Positions 16,202-24,459 of a stretch of 64,000 bases of DNA are shown in pieces (positions within the stretch are counted from its first letter, which is position 1; every line of letters begins with the position of its first letter). The translations under genes were made by a program, and so were the position numbers. The stretch comes from Acidimicrobiia bacterium (GTDB lineage Bacteria > Actinomycetota > Acidimicrobiia > Acidimicrobiales > Poriferisodalaceae). The notes under the pieces were generated by a model. It saw only the letters and a program-made list of their open reading frames with translations. It did no database searches and was not told the DNA's origin. The stretch lies in NCBI GenBank assembly GCA_022820505.1, contig JAJEFK010000005.1, positions 1 to 64,000 of the forward strand. Reading direction: 5' to 3'.

Positions 16202-17499
16202 GTGCTCGCCCCGTCCTGTCCTGCCGGCAGCCTCAGCGTGAACGTGGTGCCCACGCCCTCACGGGTCTGCAGCATCACCTCGCCGCCATGGTTCATCACC
16301 ACGTGGCGCACGATGCTCAGACCCAGCCCGGTGCCGCCCGTGGCCCGGGCACGGGCCTTGTCGACCCGGTAGAAGCGCTCGAACACCCGCTCGGTCTCGT
16401 CGGCGGGAATGCCGATGCCGTCGTCGGCCACCACCACGTCCACCCACGCCTGCTCGTCGGCATCGGCCGGCACCTCCGACGGGGGCCGATCATCCTGAGA
16501 GCCCAGCGCAGCAGACAGGCGAACCTCTGCGCCCGGATCGCTGTACTTGATGGCGTTGTCGACCAGGTTCCCCACCGCCCGCAGCAGCTGACCCCGGTCG
16601 GCATGAAGGACAAGCTGTTCGCCGACATCCGGGCTCACCAGCGACACATCGTGCTTGCGAGCGTGCTCGGAATACTGGTGCGCCACCTCGCACAGCAGCG
16701 GCACCACCGACACCGGCTCCTGCCGCATCGAGCCCTCCAGCTCCACCCGGCTCAGCTCCAGCAGGTCGTCGATGATGTGCCGCACCCGATCGGCCTCAGC
16801 ACCGATCCGGTCGACCAGCCGGGTGCGCACCGCAGCGTCATCCTCCCCGGCCAGCGTCTCCGACAGCAGCGCAATGGCACCCACCGGCGTGCGCAGCTCA
16901 TGGCTGAGGTTGGCCACGAAGTCTCGCCGCACCTCGTCCACCCGCACGCCGTCGGTGCGGTCGGCCATCACTGCCACCGCCCCCAGCGCATGGCTGTCGC
17001 TCGCAACCGGATGCCCGCTGATCTCGATCACCTGCGGCGGCGGCCCGGTCAGCTTCACCGTGCGGGAACGAGCCTGCCCCTCCTGGGCCGACTCCAAGAG
17101 CTGCGTCACCCCCGCACCCACCAGCGCCATCGCATCACGTGCCGACATCATCTCGTCGGCCAGCGCATTGCTGGCGCACACGTTGCCGTCCTCGTCCACC
17201 AGCACCACGCCCACCGCCAGCTCATTCATCGCGAGCTGCCAGCGAGCCCGGTCGCGCTCGGCCAGGTTGGCCGTCATGGCCGCCGTGGTGGCAATCGACT
17301 CCAAGTAGGTGATCCAGTCGTCGAGGCTGTTGTGGTCGAGCCGTGCCTCGCCCGGACGGGGTGCCTCGCCTTCCCCGGCAAACCGGTGCACCACACGCCC
17401 CAGCCGCTCCGCGGCCGAACTGCGCCCTCGCACCAGCAGCAACACCGCAACCAGCGCAACTGCCAGTGCGGCCGCCACCGCCACCAGCGCCGCAATCAC
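16198..17499 (-). CDS. sensor histidine kinase (SenX3/PhoR-like)
   Basis: 433 residues. One N-terminal membrane helix (residues 1-25), a short linker and a PAS-like domain (about 90-200) precede the HisKA box DFVANLSHELRTPVGA. The ATPase domain has the N box (VGNLVDNAIKYSDPG), G1 (VVADDGIGIP) and G2 (ATGGTGLGLSIVRHVVMNHGG). There is no extracytoplasmic sensor loop, as in PhoR/SenX3 kinases that read phosphate flux through PstB and PhoU. GTG start overlaps the phoU stop as GTGA, and the stop overlaps the regulator start. Confidence 0.92.
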   Translation of the reverse strand: MIAALVAVAAALAVALVAVLLLVRGRSSAAERLGRVVHRFAGEGEAPRPGEARLDHNSLDDWITYLESIATTAAMTANLAERDRARWQLAMNELAVGVVLVDEDGNVCASNALADEMMSARDAMALVGAGVTQLLESAQEGQARSRTVKLTGPPPQVIEISGHPVASDSHALGAVAVMADRTDGVRVDEVRRDFVANLSHELRTPVGAIALLSETLAGEDDAAVRTRLVDRIGAEADRVRHIIDDLLELSRVELEGSMRQEPVSVVPLLCEVAHQYSEHARKHDVSLVSPDVGEQLVLHADRGQLLRAVGNLVDNAIKYSDPGAEVRLSAALGSQDDRPPSEVPADADEQAWVDVVVADDGIGIPADETERVFERFYRVDKARARATGGTGLGLSIVRHVVMNHGGEVMLQTREGVGTTFTLRLPAGQDGAST

Positions 17500-18203
17500 A
17501 TCTCGTCCTGCTCCCGGCGGGCTCGGGCCCGGTTGGCGCCCAGATGCTCGGGCAGCTCCCCGGTCACCAGGAACTCGACGCGCTCGGCCACGTTCACCGC
17601 GTGATCGCCGATGCGCTCGTAGAAGCGGCCCACCACCGCGAGCTGCACCGCATGCTGAATGCTGATCTTGCCGAGCTCGTGCGAGGCGAACACCGACACG
17701 ATGTACTCATTGTGCAGGTCGTCGAGCACGTCGTCCATGTCGTTGAGCACCGACGCCAGGCCGGCATCGCGCTCGGCGTAAGCGTCCATGGCCTTGGCCG
17801 TCAGCTTCACCGCCTGCTCGCGCATCCGGTCGATCAGCCCCCGCACCCGGGGCTCCAGCTCCGCCCCGTGCAGCCGGGCCACCGCCTTGGCGATGTTGGT
17901 GACCAGGTCGCCGCTGCGCTCGATCTCCGAGATCATCCGCAGGTCGGTCAGGATCGTGCGAAGGTCCACCGCCACCGGCTGCTGCAGCGCGAGCAGCTGC
18001 ACGCACTTCTCCTCCGCTTCGAGGCTCAGCAGGTCGAGCTCGTCGTCGGCAGCGATGATCTGGTCGGCCCCGCCGATGTCGCCGGCGAGCAGCGCAGCGC
18101 TCACCGCCGAGATCCCCTCGGCCACCATGCCGCCCATCTGCACGAGATCGGCACGAACCTCGTCCATCAGCTGATGGAACTCGGTCCGTACTTCTTCGGT
18201 CAT
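17496..18203 (-). CDS. phoU: phosphate signalling protein PhoU
   Basis: 235 residues, normal length. Two PhoU three-helix bundles are visible, each with its acidic metal-binding signature: EIERSGDLVTNIAKA (about residue 90) and FYERIGDHAVNVAERVEFL (about residue 200). PhoU links the PstSCAB importer to the kinase and keeps the system off when phosphate is plentiful. The ATG at 18203 is chosen because the protein then begins with the usual EFHQLMDEV helix. It lies 20 nt after pstB and overlaps the kinase gene. Confidence 0.95.
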   Translation of the reverse strand: MTEEVRTEFHQLMDEVRADLVQMGGMVAEGISAVSAALLAGDIGGADQIIAADDELDLLSLEAEEKCVQLLALQQPVAVDLRTILTDLRMISEIERSGDLVTNIAKAVARLHGAELEPRVRGLIDRMREQAVKLTAKAMDAYAERDAGLASVLNDMDDVLDDLHNEYIVSVFASHELGKISIQHAVQLAVVGRFYERIGDHAVNVAERVEFLVTGELPEHLGANRARARREQDEM

Positions 18204-18223
18204 GTCATGCAGTGTGGCGCAAA

Positions 18224-19180
18224 TCAACCAACCCGCCCGGTGATGTAGGCCTCCGTGCGGGGATCGTCGGGATTGGTGAAGATCAACGAGGTCGGCGCGT
18301 ACTCGACCAGCTCGCCGGTGCGGTGACCCATCTCGTTCGCCTGCACCGAGAAGAAGGCCGTCATGTCGCTGATGCGAGCGGCCTGCTGCATGTTGTGCGT
18401 CACGATGATGATCGTGTAGTCGTTCTTCAGCTCGGCGATGAGCTCCTCGATGCGGCCCGTGGCGATCGGGTCGAGCGCGGAGCAGGGTTCGTCCATCAGC
18501 ACCACGTCGGGCTGCACCGCAATGGCCCGCGCAATGCACAGCCGTTGCTGCTGGCCGCCCGACAGGCCGTAGGCCGACATCTTGAGGCGGTCCTTCACCT
18601 CATCCCACAGCGCCGCCCGGGTGAGCGAGCCCTCCACCACGTCGTCCAGCTCGGACCGTTTCACGCCCGCCAGCCGCGGCCCGTACGCGATGTTGTCGTA
18701 GATCGACTTGGGGAACGGGTTCGGCTTCTGGAACACCATGCCCACCCGCCGCCGCACCTCCACCGGGTCGACCTCGTCTTGGTACAGGTTGACGCCGTGG
18801 TAGTGGATGGTGCCGTCGACCCGGGCACCCTCGATGAGGTCGTTCATCCGGTTGAAGCAGCGCAGGAAGGTGGTCTTGCCGCAGCCCGACGGGCCGATCA
18901 GCGCCGTCACCTCATGCTCGGCCACATCCAGCGAGACGTCGCGCAGCGCCCGGAAATCGCCGTAGTACACGTCGACATCGGCACACTCGAATACCGTGCC
19001 GGCATCGGGGCGCTGGCCTGGCGCAGCCGCGACCCCGCTCACGTCGATGCGCGCATGAACCCCCGTCGCCCCGGTTGTTCCCGCCGTCGCCGCCGGCGCG
19101 CCTGGCGCCGACACCTCGGACGCAGTCGCATCTGACGCATCGGAAACATCTGACGCTCTCGCATCAGGCTCTTGGGTCAT
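18224..19180 (-). CDS. pstB: phosphate ABC transporter ATPase
   Basis: 318 residues. Walker [10 protein letters not shown] at about 96-104, Q-loop VFQKPNPFP, signature LSGGQQQRL, Walker [14 protein letters not shown] and H-loop VTHNMQQA identify PstB. It powers high-affinity phosphate import through PstC and PstA. The first 60 or so residues are an extra Ala/Ser/Asp-rich tail not usual in PstB. The ATG at 19180 is chosen because GAGAAGG lies 5 nt upstream; a GTG at 19201 would add seven residues. Downstream phoU follows after 20 nt. Confidence 0.95.
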   Translation of the reverse strand: MTQEPDARASDVSDASDATASEVSAPGAPAATAGTTGATGVHARIDVSGVAAAPGQRPDAGTVFECADVDVYYGDFRALRDVSLDVAEHEVTALIGPSGCGKTTFLRCFNRMNDLIEGARVDGTIHYHGVNLYQDEVDPVEVRRRVGMVFQKPNPFPKSIYDNIAYGPRLAGVKRSELDDVVEGSLTRAALWDEVKDRLKMSAYGLSGGQQQRLCIARAIAVQPDVVLMDEPCSALDPIATGRIEELIAELKNDYTIIIVTHNMQQAARISDMTAFFSVQANEMGHRTGELVEYAPTSLIFTNPDDPRTEAYITGRVG

Positions 19181-19259
19181 CAGGGCCTTCTCGGGGTTCA
19201 CATTTCACCTGTATCGGCTGTTGATCTATCGGCTGTTCGGTTGGGTCATGGAGGCGGGG

Positions 19260-20198
19260 TCACCACTGCTTCTCGAAGCGGTTGCGCAGGTAGATGGCCA
19301 ATCCGTTCACCGCCAGCACCAGCACCAGGATGACGACGCTGGCTGCAGCGGCGTTCACCCCCCAGTCTGCGCCGGGCAGGCGGGCGAAGTTGAAGATCTG
19401 CACCGGCAGCGCCGTATAGGGACCGGTGAAGGTCTCGAGCATGTTGGCGTCGCCGAAGCTGAGGAAGCCCGTGGCGGCGCCCACCAGGATCAGGGGCGCC
19501 GCTTCGCCGAGGGCGCGCGCCAGCGCCAGCACGGTGCCCGTGAGGATCGTGGACAGCGCGGCAGGCAGAACCTGACGTGAGAGCACCTCCCACTTGGTGG
19601 CTCCCACACCGTACGCGGCCTCGCGCAGCGACGACGGCACGGCCTTGAGCGCTTCGACCGAGGTGATGACGATGATCGGCAGCACCATCGCCGCCAGCGT
19701 CATGCCGCCGGCAATCACCGTCTTGCCCTGGGTGAAGCCGTGGATGGTCTGCACGAACACCGCCAGGCCCAGCAGGCCGTAGACGATCGACGGCACGCCG
19801 GCCAGGTTGCGGATGTTCAGCTCGACGATGCGGGCGAAGCGGGAATCCTGGGCGTACTCGACGAGGTAGATGGCGGTGGCGACACCGATCGGCACGGCGA
19901 ACACGCCGGTCACCAGCGCCACCTGCAGGCTGCCGATGATGCCCTGCCAGACGCCCGCCTCGGCGGCCGAGCGCTGGGAGAAACCGTGGGTCAGGAAGTG
20001 CCAGAGGTTGCCCGACAGCACGTCCCAGCCGTCGACGATCATGACCGCGAGCAGCACGGCCAGGAAGCCCGTGGCGAACACGGTGGCGCCGATCAGCAGC
20101 CACTTGAAGACAGCGCCGGCCACATCGGCCCCGGGGCGGCGACGCAGGGCATCTGCTGTGTCGGCGGCGATGCCCGCAGGGCTGGTGAGCACAGACAT
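19260..20198 (-). CDS. pstA: phosphate ABC transporter permease PstA
   Basis: 312 residues with about six membrane helices. The cytoplasmic loop that contacts PstB reads EALKAVPSSLREAAYGVGATKWEV, the family EAA motif. Also typical are GVPSIVYGLLGLAVFV and ARALGEAAPLILVG. With PstC it forms the membrane channel. The ATG at 20198 gives the expected N-terminus and lies 8 nt after pstC. The 79-nt gap to pstB contains two copies of TATCGGCTGTT. Confidence 0.95.
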   Translation of the reverse strand: MSVLTSPAGIAADTADALRRRPGADVAGAVFKWLLIGATVFATGFLAVLLAVMIVDGWDVLSGNLWHFLTHGFSQRSAAEAGVWQGIIGSLQVALVTGVFAVPIGVATAIYLVEYAQDSRFARIVELNIRNLAGVPSIVYGLLGLAVFVQTIHGFTQGKTVIAGGMTLAAMVLPIIVITSVEALKAVPSSLREAAYGVGATKWEVLSRQVLPAALSTILTGTVLALARALGEAAPLILVGAATGFLSFGDANMLETFTGPYTALPVQIFNFARLPGADWGVNAAAASVVILVLVLAVNGLAIYLRNRFEKQW

Positions 20199-20206
20199 GG
20201 CGTGCT

Positions 20207-21133
20207 TCAGTACCTGTTCTGCAGCCGGCGGACGATCACGTCGCCGACCATGTTGAGCACCAGGGTCATCGCGAACAGCAGGGCGCCCAGGAAGAAGAGG
20301 CTCTGGAACGCCAGGTTGTTGCCGGCGACCTGGTCGGTGCCGAGGCCCAGCGCGGCCATGGCCGAGGTGAGCGTGCCGCCGGACTCGTACAGCGACAGGT
20401 TGTACAGCGACGTGTCGCCGCCGCCCGACGCGATCGTCACCACCATGGTCTCGCCGATGGCCCGGCTGAAGCCCACGATGGTGGCGGCCATGAGGCCGGA
20501 CATGGCTGCGGGCAGCACCACCCGGATCGACGTGGTGACCCGGCGGGCGCCGAGACCCGCCGACGCCTCCCGCAGCGCCTGGGGCACTGCCCGCAGGGCG
20601 TCCTCGGAGATGGAGGCGATGAGCGGGATGACCAGCAGGCCCACCGCGATGCCCGCTGCCAGCTTGTTGAAGAAGTTGATGTCGCTGAAGAAGTTGGTGA
20701 GGATCGACGGGGTGATGAAGCTGATGGCGAACACGCCGAGCACCACGCTGGGAACGCTGGCGAGCAGCTCGAGCGTGGGCTTCATCACCCTGCGCACCCG
20801 GGGGTGGGCGTACTCGGAGAGGTAGAACGCAGCGCCGAAGCCCGAGGGCACCGCCACCGCCATGGCGATCACCGAGATCTGCGCCGAATTCACGAGCAGG
20901 GTGGTGAGGTCGAACAGGCCCCGGCGGGGGAACCAGCCGATGTCGGCGAGCCTGGTGAGCTCGACCTGGCTGATGAAGGTCCACGCCCCCGAGGCGACCG
21001 TCCAGATGATGAGTGCGCTCACCAGCACGGTGACGGCCGCTGCCCCCATGAACAGCCAGCGGACCGTCCGGGATCGGATCCGACGACCGAGCGAGGTCTG
21101 CAGGTCGGCGGCGGTCAGATGATCCGGTGTCAT
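20207..21133 (-). CDS. pstC: phosphate ABC transporter permease PstC
   Basis: 308 residues with about six membrane helices. Recognised by ASVPSVVLGVFAISF, the EAA loop EDALRAVPQALREASAGLGARR, and SRAIGETMVVTIASGG. The start at 21133 (MTPDHLTAADLQ) is chosen over 21256, which would run back into pstS coding sequence. It is 46 nt after pstS and 8 nt before pstA, consistent with one transcript. Confidence 0.95.
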   Translation of the reverse strand: MTPDHLTAADLQTSLGRRIRSRTVRWLFMGAAAVTVLVSALIIWTVASGAWTFISQVELTRLADIGWFPRRGLFDLTTLLVNSAQISVIAMAVAVPSGFGAAFYLSEYAHPRVRRVMKPTLELLASVPSVVLGVFAISFITPSILTNFFSDINFFNKLAAGIAVGLLVIPLIASISEDALRAVPQALREASAGLGARRVTTSIRVVLPAAMSGLMAATIVGFSRAIGETMVVTIASGGGDTSLYNLSLYESGGTLTSAMAALGLGTDQVAGNNLAFQSLFFLGALLFAMTLVLNMVGDVIVRRLQNRY

Positions 21134-21179
21134 GGGTGTCGTGCTGTCATATTGCTCGGGCGGCTGTTCAGACGGCTGC

Positions 21180-22247
21180 TCAGAATGTCGTGCCCGTCGT
21201 GAGGTTGTTCCAGTTGCTCCGAGACTGTTCCAGATCCGCGGGGCTGAGGCCGACATACCCAGCCTCGACCACGTAGGGCTGGCCCTCGTCGCTCAGCATG
21301 AAGTCGACGAATGCCTTGACGGCAGGATCGGAGGCCTGCCCGGCGTCGATGTAGGTGTAGAGGAAGCGGGCGATCGGGAACTCGGCCGATGCGATGGTCT
21401 CGGGCGTGGGCGCCACGCAGCCGTCGCCGCCGTCGACGTCCACCAACTTCACCTTGTCGCGGTTCTCATCGGCGAAGGCGAAGCCCACCCAGCCGAGGCT
21501 GTGCTCGTTGCCGGAGACGCCGTCGATGATGACGTTGTCGTTGGCCGAAGCGTTGTAGTCGGGCCGGACGGCGAAGTTCTCGTCGGCATGTCCCGCCTCG
21601 ACACGGTGCTCCCAGACATCTTCGAGGGCGATCTCGATGAAGCTGTCGAAGGTGCCCGACTCCTCGCCGGGAGCGAAGATCTCGAGCGCGCCGTCGCCGA
21701 ACGGACCGCTGCCGCCCAGCTCGGCGTTGAGGCTGTTGGCGTCGGCCCATGAGTCAAATCCGGTCGACTCGACACCGACCAGGCTGTACAGGTCCTCGAA
21801 GTTCAGGCAGCCGATTGCATCGTTGCCGGCCGCGGTGATCACCGAGATGCCGTCGATGGCGACGCGCAGCTCGATGAACTCGATGCCGGCGCCGTTGATG
21901 CACTCGGCCTCTTCGTCCTTGATCTGCCGTGAGCTGTTCCAGATCTGCACCTCGCCGGCGCATGCCGCCTTGTGGCCGTCGCCCGATCCGGGGCCGGCGA
22001 CCGAGAACGCCACGCCGCCGTGGGTCTCGGCGAAGGCCTCGGCCAGCAGGCTCGTGATGGGCTCGACGGTGGACGAGCCGGTGACGCTGATCGAGCCGCT
22101 CAGCGATGAGCCGTCAGCGCCGGTGGCAGCGGTCGCCGAGCCGCCGTCGCCGTCGTCGTCGTCGCTCCCGCCGCAGGCAGCGGCGAGCAGGGCGAATGCA
22201 GCGAGCAATGCCACGAGCAGCTTGGTGCTTGAACAGATCTTCTGCAT
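21180..22247 (-). CDS. pstS: phosphate-binding lipoprotein PstS
   Basis: 355 residues. Lipobox LAAAC (Cys about 25) anchors it outside the membrane after an Asp-rich spacer. The phosphate site is visible as SGSISVTGSSTVEPI near the N-terminus and EESGTFDSF in the second lobe. It captures phosphate and passes it to PstCA. Its ATG lies 8 nt after TAGCGT (22256-22261), suggesting a leaderless transcript, and a four-unit PHO box ends 28 nt upstream of that -10. First gene of the seven-gene phosphate block. Confidence 0.95.
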   Translation of the reverse strand: MQKICSSTKLLVALLAAFALLAAACGGSDDDDGDGGSATAATGADGSSLSGSISVTGSSTVEPITSLLAEAFAETHGGVAFSVAGPGSGDGHKAACAGEVQIWNSSRQIKDEEAECINGAGIEFIELRVAIDGISVITAAGNDAIGCLNFEDLYSLVGVESTGFDSWADANSLNAELGGSGPFGDGALEIFAPGEESGTFDSFIEIALEDVWEHRVEAGHADENFAVRPDYNASANDNVIIDGVSGNEHSLGWVGFAFADENRDKVKLVDVDGGDGCVAPTPETIASAEFPIARFLYTYIDAGQASDPAVKAFVDFMLSDEGQPYVVEAGYVGLSPADLEQSRSNWNNLTTGTTF

Positions 22248-22288
22248 GCACGCGCACGCTACGAACGGCCGGTGACAGCACCGCGGTT

Positions 22289-22332
22289 TCAGGGTGAACG
22301 GCGGGAACGGATGCCGTGAACAATCCGTGAAC
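22289..22332 (-). promoter_or_regulatory. PHO box, four 11-nt units upstream of pstS
   Basis: On the minus strand, four consecutive 11-nt units read GTTCACGGATT, GTTCACGGCAT, CCGTTCCCGCC and GTTCACCCTGA. Three are in phase and begin GTTCAC; the third is degenerate and shifted by two bases. Actinobacterial PhoP/RegX3 regulators are known to bind direct repeats of this kind. The box sits just upstream of the pstS promoter, as expected for activation under phosphate starvation. Confidence 0.82.
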
Positions 22333-22361
22333 GCGTCTGTTCGCGTCTACTCGTCTTCTTC

Positions 22362-22625
22362 TTAGGGCATGCCGAGGTCCCAGTGCAGCTCGTAGTTCTC
22401 GCGCTCGGCGTCACGCACGACCCGCTCGCGATTGCGGCGGAACTGCGGGTCGTGGGGCGGCAGGAGCTGCAGGCGCGCGTTGGTCCGGCGGCGGAACTCG
22501 TCGACGGCTGCTTCGTCGCCGTAGATGCCCTCGATCTCCCAGTGCGGTGCCACGGGGCCCAGGTAGATGATGCGGATGCCGACCTCGGGGGGGAGCTGCT
22601 CGGCTTCGGTGGCGATGTCGGTCAC
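22362..22625 (-). CDS. small hypothetical protein
   Basis: 87 residues, not recognised. It is highly charged, with PEVGIRIIYLGPVAPHWEIEGIYGDEAAVDEF followed by a basic helix and an acidic C-terminus (ENYELHWDLGMP). No signal or membrane segment. GTG start at 22625 has AAGGA nearby (AAGGACCACC then GTG). It lies upstream of pstS on the same strand, with the PHO box in between, so it is probably a separate unit. Base composition and codon use match its neighbours, which supports a real gene. Confidence 0.6.
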   Translation of the reverse strand: MTDIATEAEQLPPEVGIRIIYLGPVAPHWEIEGIYGDEAAVDEFRRRTNARLQLLPPHDPQFRRNRERVVRDAERENYELHWDLGMP

Positions 22626-22731
22626 GGTGGTCCTTGTCTGCGGTGGCGCAAGGGTACCGACGCGCTTCCTGAGAATTCGATGAGAGTGGCTGAATCAGGG
22701 AACCGGTTGGCTGGTTGGGGCGTTGGTTCTC

Positions 22732-23037
22732 ATGATGTTGCAGATCAATCCGGTCTATGAGCCGCAGATGTCTCAGGGCTCCGAGAGCCTGGCCGCGGAG
22801 TGGGTCCCGTTCCGCAGGTGTGCCGACATCGACCCCAACGTGTTCTTTCCCAATGACGGTGCCGGCGTGATCGTGGCTCAGAAGGTGTGCGCCCTGTGCC
22901 CGGTGGCCGACGCCTGCCGCGAATACGCGCTGGCCAACAACATCACCCACGGCGTGTGGGGCGGCACCTCAGAACGGCAGCGTCGGCGGATCCTGCGGGA
23001 CCGTCGCCGGGCCAACAAGGCCGCCCGCGCTGCCTGA
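22732..23037 (+). CDS. WhiB-family Fe-S transcription factor (copy 1)
   Basis: 101 residues. The four cluster cysteines are C30, C53, C56 and C62, in the usual C-x(n)-C-x2-C-x5-C order. GVWGG at 74-78 is the family turn, and an Arg/Lys-rich C-terminus (SERQRRRILRDRRRANK) contacts DNA. These proteins are confined to actinobacteria and their phages. They bind an O2- and NO-sensitive [4Fe-4S] cluster and usually act through the principal sigma factor. It converges with tatA, with only one base between stop codons. Confidence 0.93.
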   Translation: MMLQINPVYEPQMSQGSESLAAEWVPFRRCADIDPNVFFPNDGAGVIVAQKVCALCPVADACREYALANNITHGVWGGTSERQRRRILRDRRRANKAARAA

Positions 23038-23038
23038 A

Positions 23039-23236
23039 TCAGGAGTCGCTTGACGAGCTGTCGCCAGACGCCTTGTCGCCGGCCGCCTTGTCCTCGTCGT
23101 TCACGCCCTCACGGAACTCGCGCTGAGCCTGGCCCAGCGAGCGCGCCAGCTTGGGCAGCTTGGCTCCTCCGAACAGCACGAGCACGATGATGAGCAGGAT
23201 CAGCAGTTCGGGCGGTCCGAGCGCGATGGCCATCAC
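23039..23236 (-). CDS. tatA: Sec-independent translocase subunit TatA
   Basis: 65 residues. A short membrane helix (ELLILLIIVLVLFG) is followed by the hinge GGAKLPKLARSLGQAQREF, which forms the amphipathic helix, and an acidic tail. TatA multimerises to let folded proteins cross the membrane. The GTG at 23236 is chosen because TACGCT (23244-23249) lies 7 nt upstream; translation could also begin at the next codon, an ATG. tatC is not adjacent. Confidence 0.93.
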   Translation of the reverse strand: MMAIALGPPELLILLIIVLVLFGGAKLPKLARSLGQAQREFREGVNDEDKAAGDKASGDSSSSDS

Positions 23237-23301
23237 GCTCGCGAGCGTACCAGTGCCCGATCAGACCGGTAGCCGGGACAGGTCAGCCGGCTTGAAACAG
23301 G

Positions 23302-23580
23302 TCAGCCGGCGGCGGCGCGCCTCGTGAGGGCTCGCTGGCGGCGTACGCGGCGGCGTTCCCGCTCGCTCATGCCGCCCCAGATGCCGAACTTCTCGCTGTT
23401 CTGCAATGCGTATTCGAGGCATTCGTCGCTGACGACGCAGCCGCGGCAGACCGCCTTGGCCTCGCGGGTGCTCGCCCCGCGCTCGGGAAAGAACAGGTCG
23501 GGATCGACCCCGAGGCAATTTGCCTCGTCCCACCAGTTCCCTGCTGGTAGCTCGACTGCTACGTCAGTTGCGAATGCCAT
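23302..23580 (-). CDS. WhiB-family Fe-S transcription factor (copy 2)
   Basis: 92 residues. Cluster cysteines C22, C45, C48 and C54, GIWGG at 66-70, and a basic tail SERERRRVRRQRALTRR. The N-terminal WWDEANCLGVDPDLFFPE is close to WhiB2/WhmD-type proteins, which in other actinobacteria act in septation; that subtype is a guess. GGGGAGG lies 4 nt before the ATG, a strong ribosome site, so unlike many genes here it has a leader. It sits 65 bp upstream of tatA on the same strand. Confidence 0.93.
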   Translation of the reverse strand: MAFATDVAVELPAGNWWDEANCLGVDPDLFFPERGASTREAKAVCRGCVVSDECLEYALQNSEKFGIWGGMSERERRRVRRQRALTRRAAAG

Positions 23581-23724
23581 GGGCCCTCCCCGATTTCAAC
23601 TCGGCGGCCGTGTCCGCTGCGCTCATCGGCGGCCGAGATCGCTCGCTTGTAATTACAGGTGTGTGACTTGCCATTGAACCCCATGGGTGTGACATGCGCA
23701 AGCGGCAATTTCGGCCGCTGTTCT

Positions 23725-24150
23725 CTAGCGATGCCGGCGCTCGTCGGGCATCGCCGCGGACTCGGTCAGATGGACGTCGCCGACCAGTGCACCTGCCAGC
23801 GGAACCTCAGTTGCGGAGCGGTAGCGCACGGTGACGCGCACCAGTTCTGCCTCGATTCGTCGTTCCACTTCCAGCCGGTCCGGATCGAGCGGGGCAGCCT
23901 GCACCACGGCCGTGCGGACGGCGTCCATCGACGGCTCCACCGCGGCAATGCGCGCGCCCACCCGGGCCGCGTGCGACACCAGCACCGCGTCGCGCGCGAC
24001 CAGCGCCGTCTGGACGATGCACATGAGCAGCAGCACCAGGAAGGGCAGCAGCAGGGCCAGCTCGACGGTGGCCTGCCCGCGCTCCTGCGCCGCGCCTGCG
24101 CTCGGTGGCTGAACTGGCGGGAGCGTTCGTCTCGCCAGGCTTGATTTCAG
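23725..24150 (-). CDS. TadE-like pseudopilin, apparent CTG start
   Basis: 141 residues. A class III (prepilin-peptidase) signal is seen as RG-QATVEL, with Gly-25 before the cut and Glu at +5, then a hydrophobic helix (LALLLPFLVLLLMCIVQTALVA). This is the TadE/pseudopilin layout. No ATG, GTG or TTG occurs in frame for more than 30 codons before this motif. The best start is CTG at 24150-24148, which overlaps the pilin stop as CTGA and has AAGG 7 nt upstream. A start at the internal ATG at 24036 would cut off the processing site. Last gene of the tad operon. Confidence 0.75.
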   Translation of the reverse strand: MKSSLARRTLPPVQPPSAGAAQERGQATVELALLLPFLVLLLMCIVQTALVARDAVLVSHAARVGARIAAVEPSMDAVRTAVVQAAPLDPDRLEVERRIEAELVRVTVRYRSATEVPLAGALVGDVHLTESAAMPDERRHR

Positions 24151-24416
24151 GAGATGGCCTTGGTCAGGTAGTTGAAGACCGCATCGAGCAGGCGGCCGAT
24201 CTTGCCGGTGCTGGTTGCCCAGGCGGTGACCGCCGCAACCAGCAGTGCGATGGCGCCGGTGAGCAGCGCGTACTCGGCCGTGGTCTGCCCGGCCTCGCCG
24301 GTCGCCTCGGCCGGGTCAGGCGCATTGGCCGCATCGGCCTGGTCGGATGCAAGCCGGTACGTGCGGCGCAGCTGGGCGCAGGGGCCTGTGGCAGGGGCAG
24401 TCGAGCGTTCGGACAT
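24147..24416 (-). CDS. Flp/Fap-type pilin
   Basis: 89 residues. A long leader ends EAG-QTTAEYAL: cleavage would follow Gly-43, with Glu at +5 and Tyr at +6 as in Flp pilins. It is followed by a hydrophobic helix (LLTGAIALLVAAVTAWA). The mature pilin is about 46 residues. AAGGAG lies 5 nt before the ATG. It is encoded between tadC and the TadE-like gene and is the likely structural subunit of the tight-adherence pilus. It could instead belong to the related DUF4244 group. Confidence 0.85.
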   Translation of the reverse strand: MSERSTAPATGPCAQLRRTYRLASDQADAANAPDPAEATGEAGQTTAEYALLTGAIALLVAAVTAWATSTGKIGRLLDAVFNYLTKAIS

Positions 24417-24459
24417 GATGACTCCTTCTGGTTCTGTTGATTTGGGCAGGCGAGGCATG

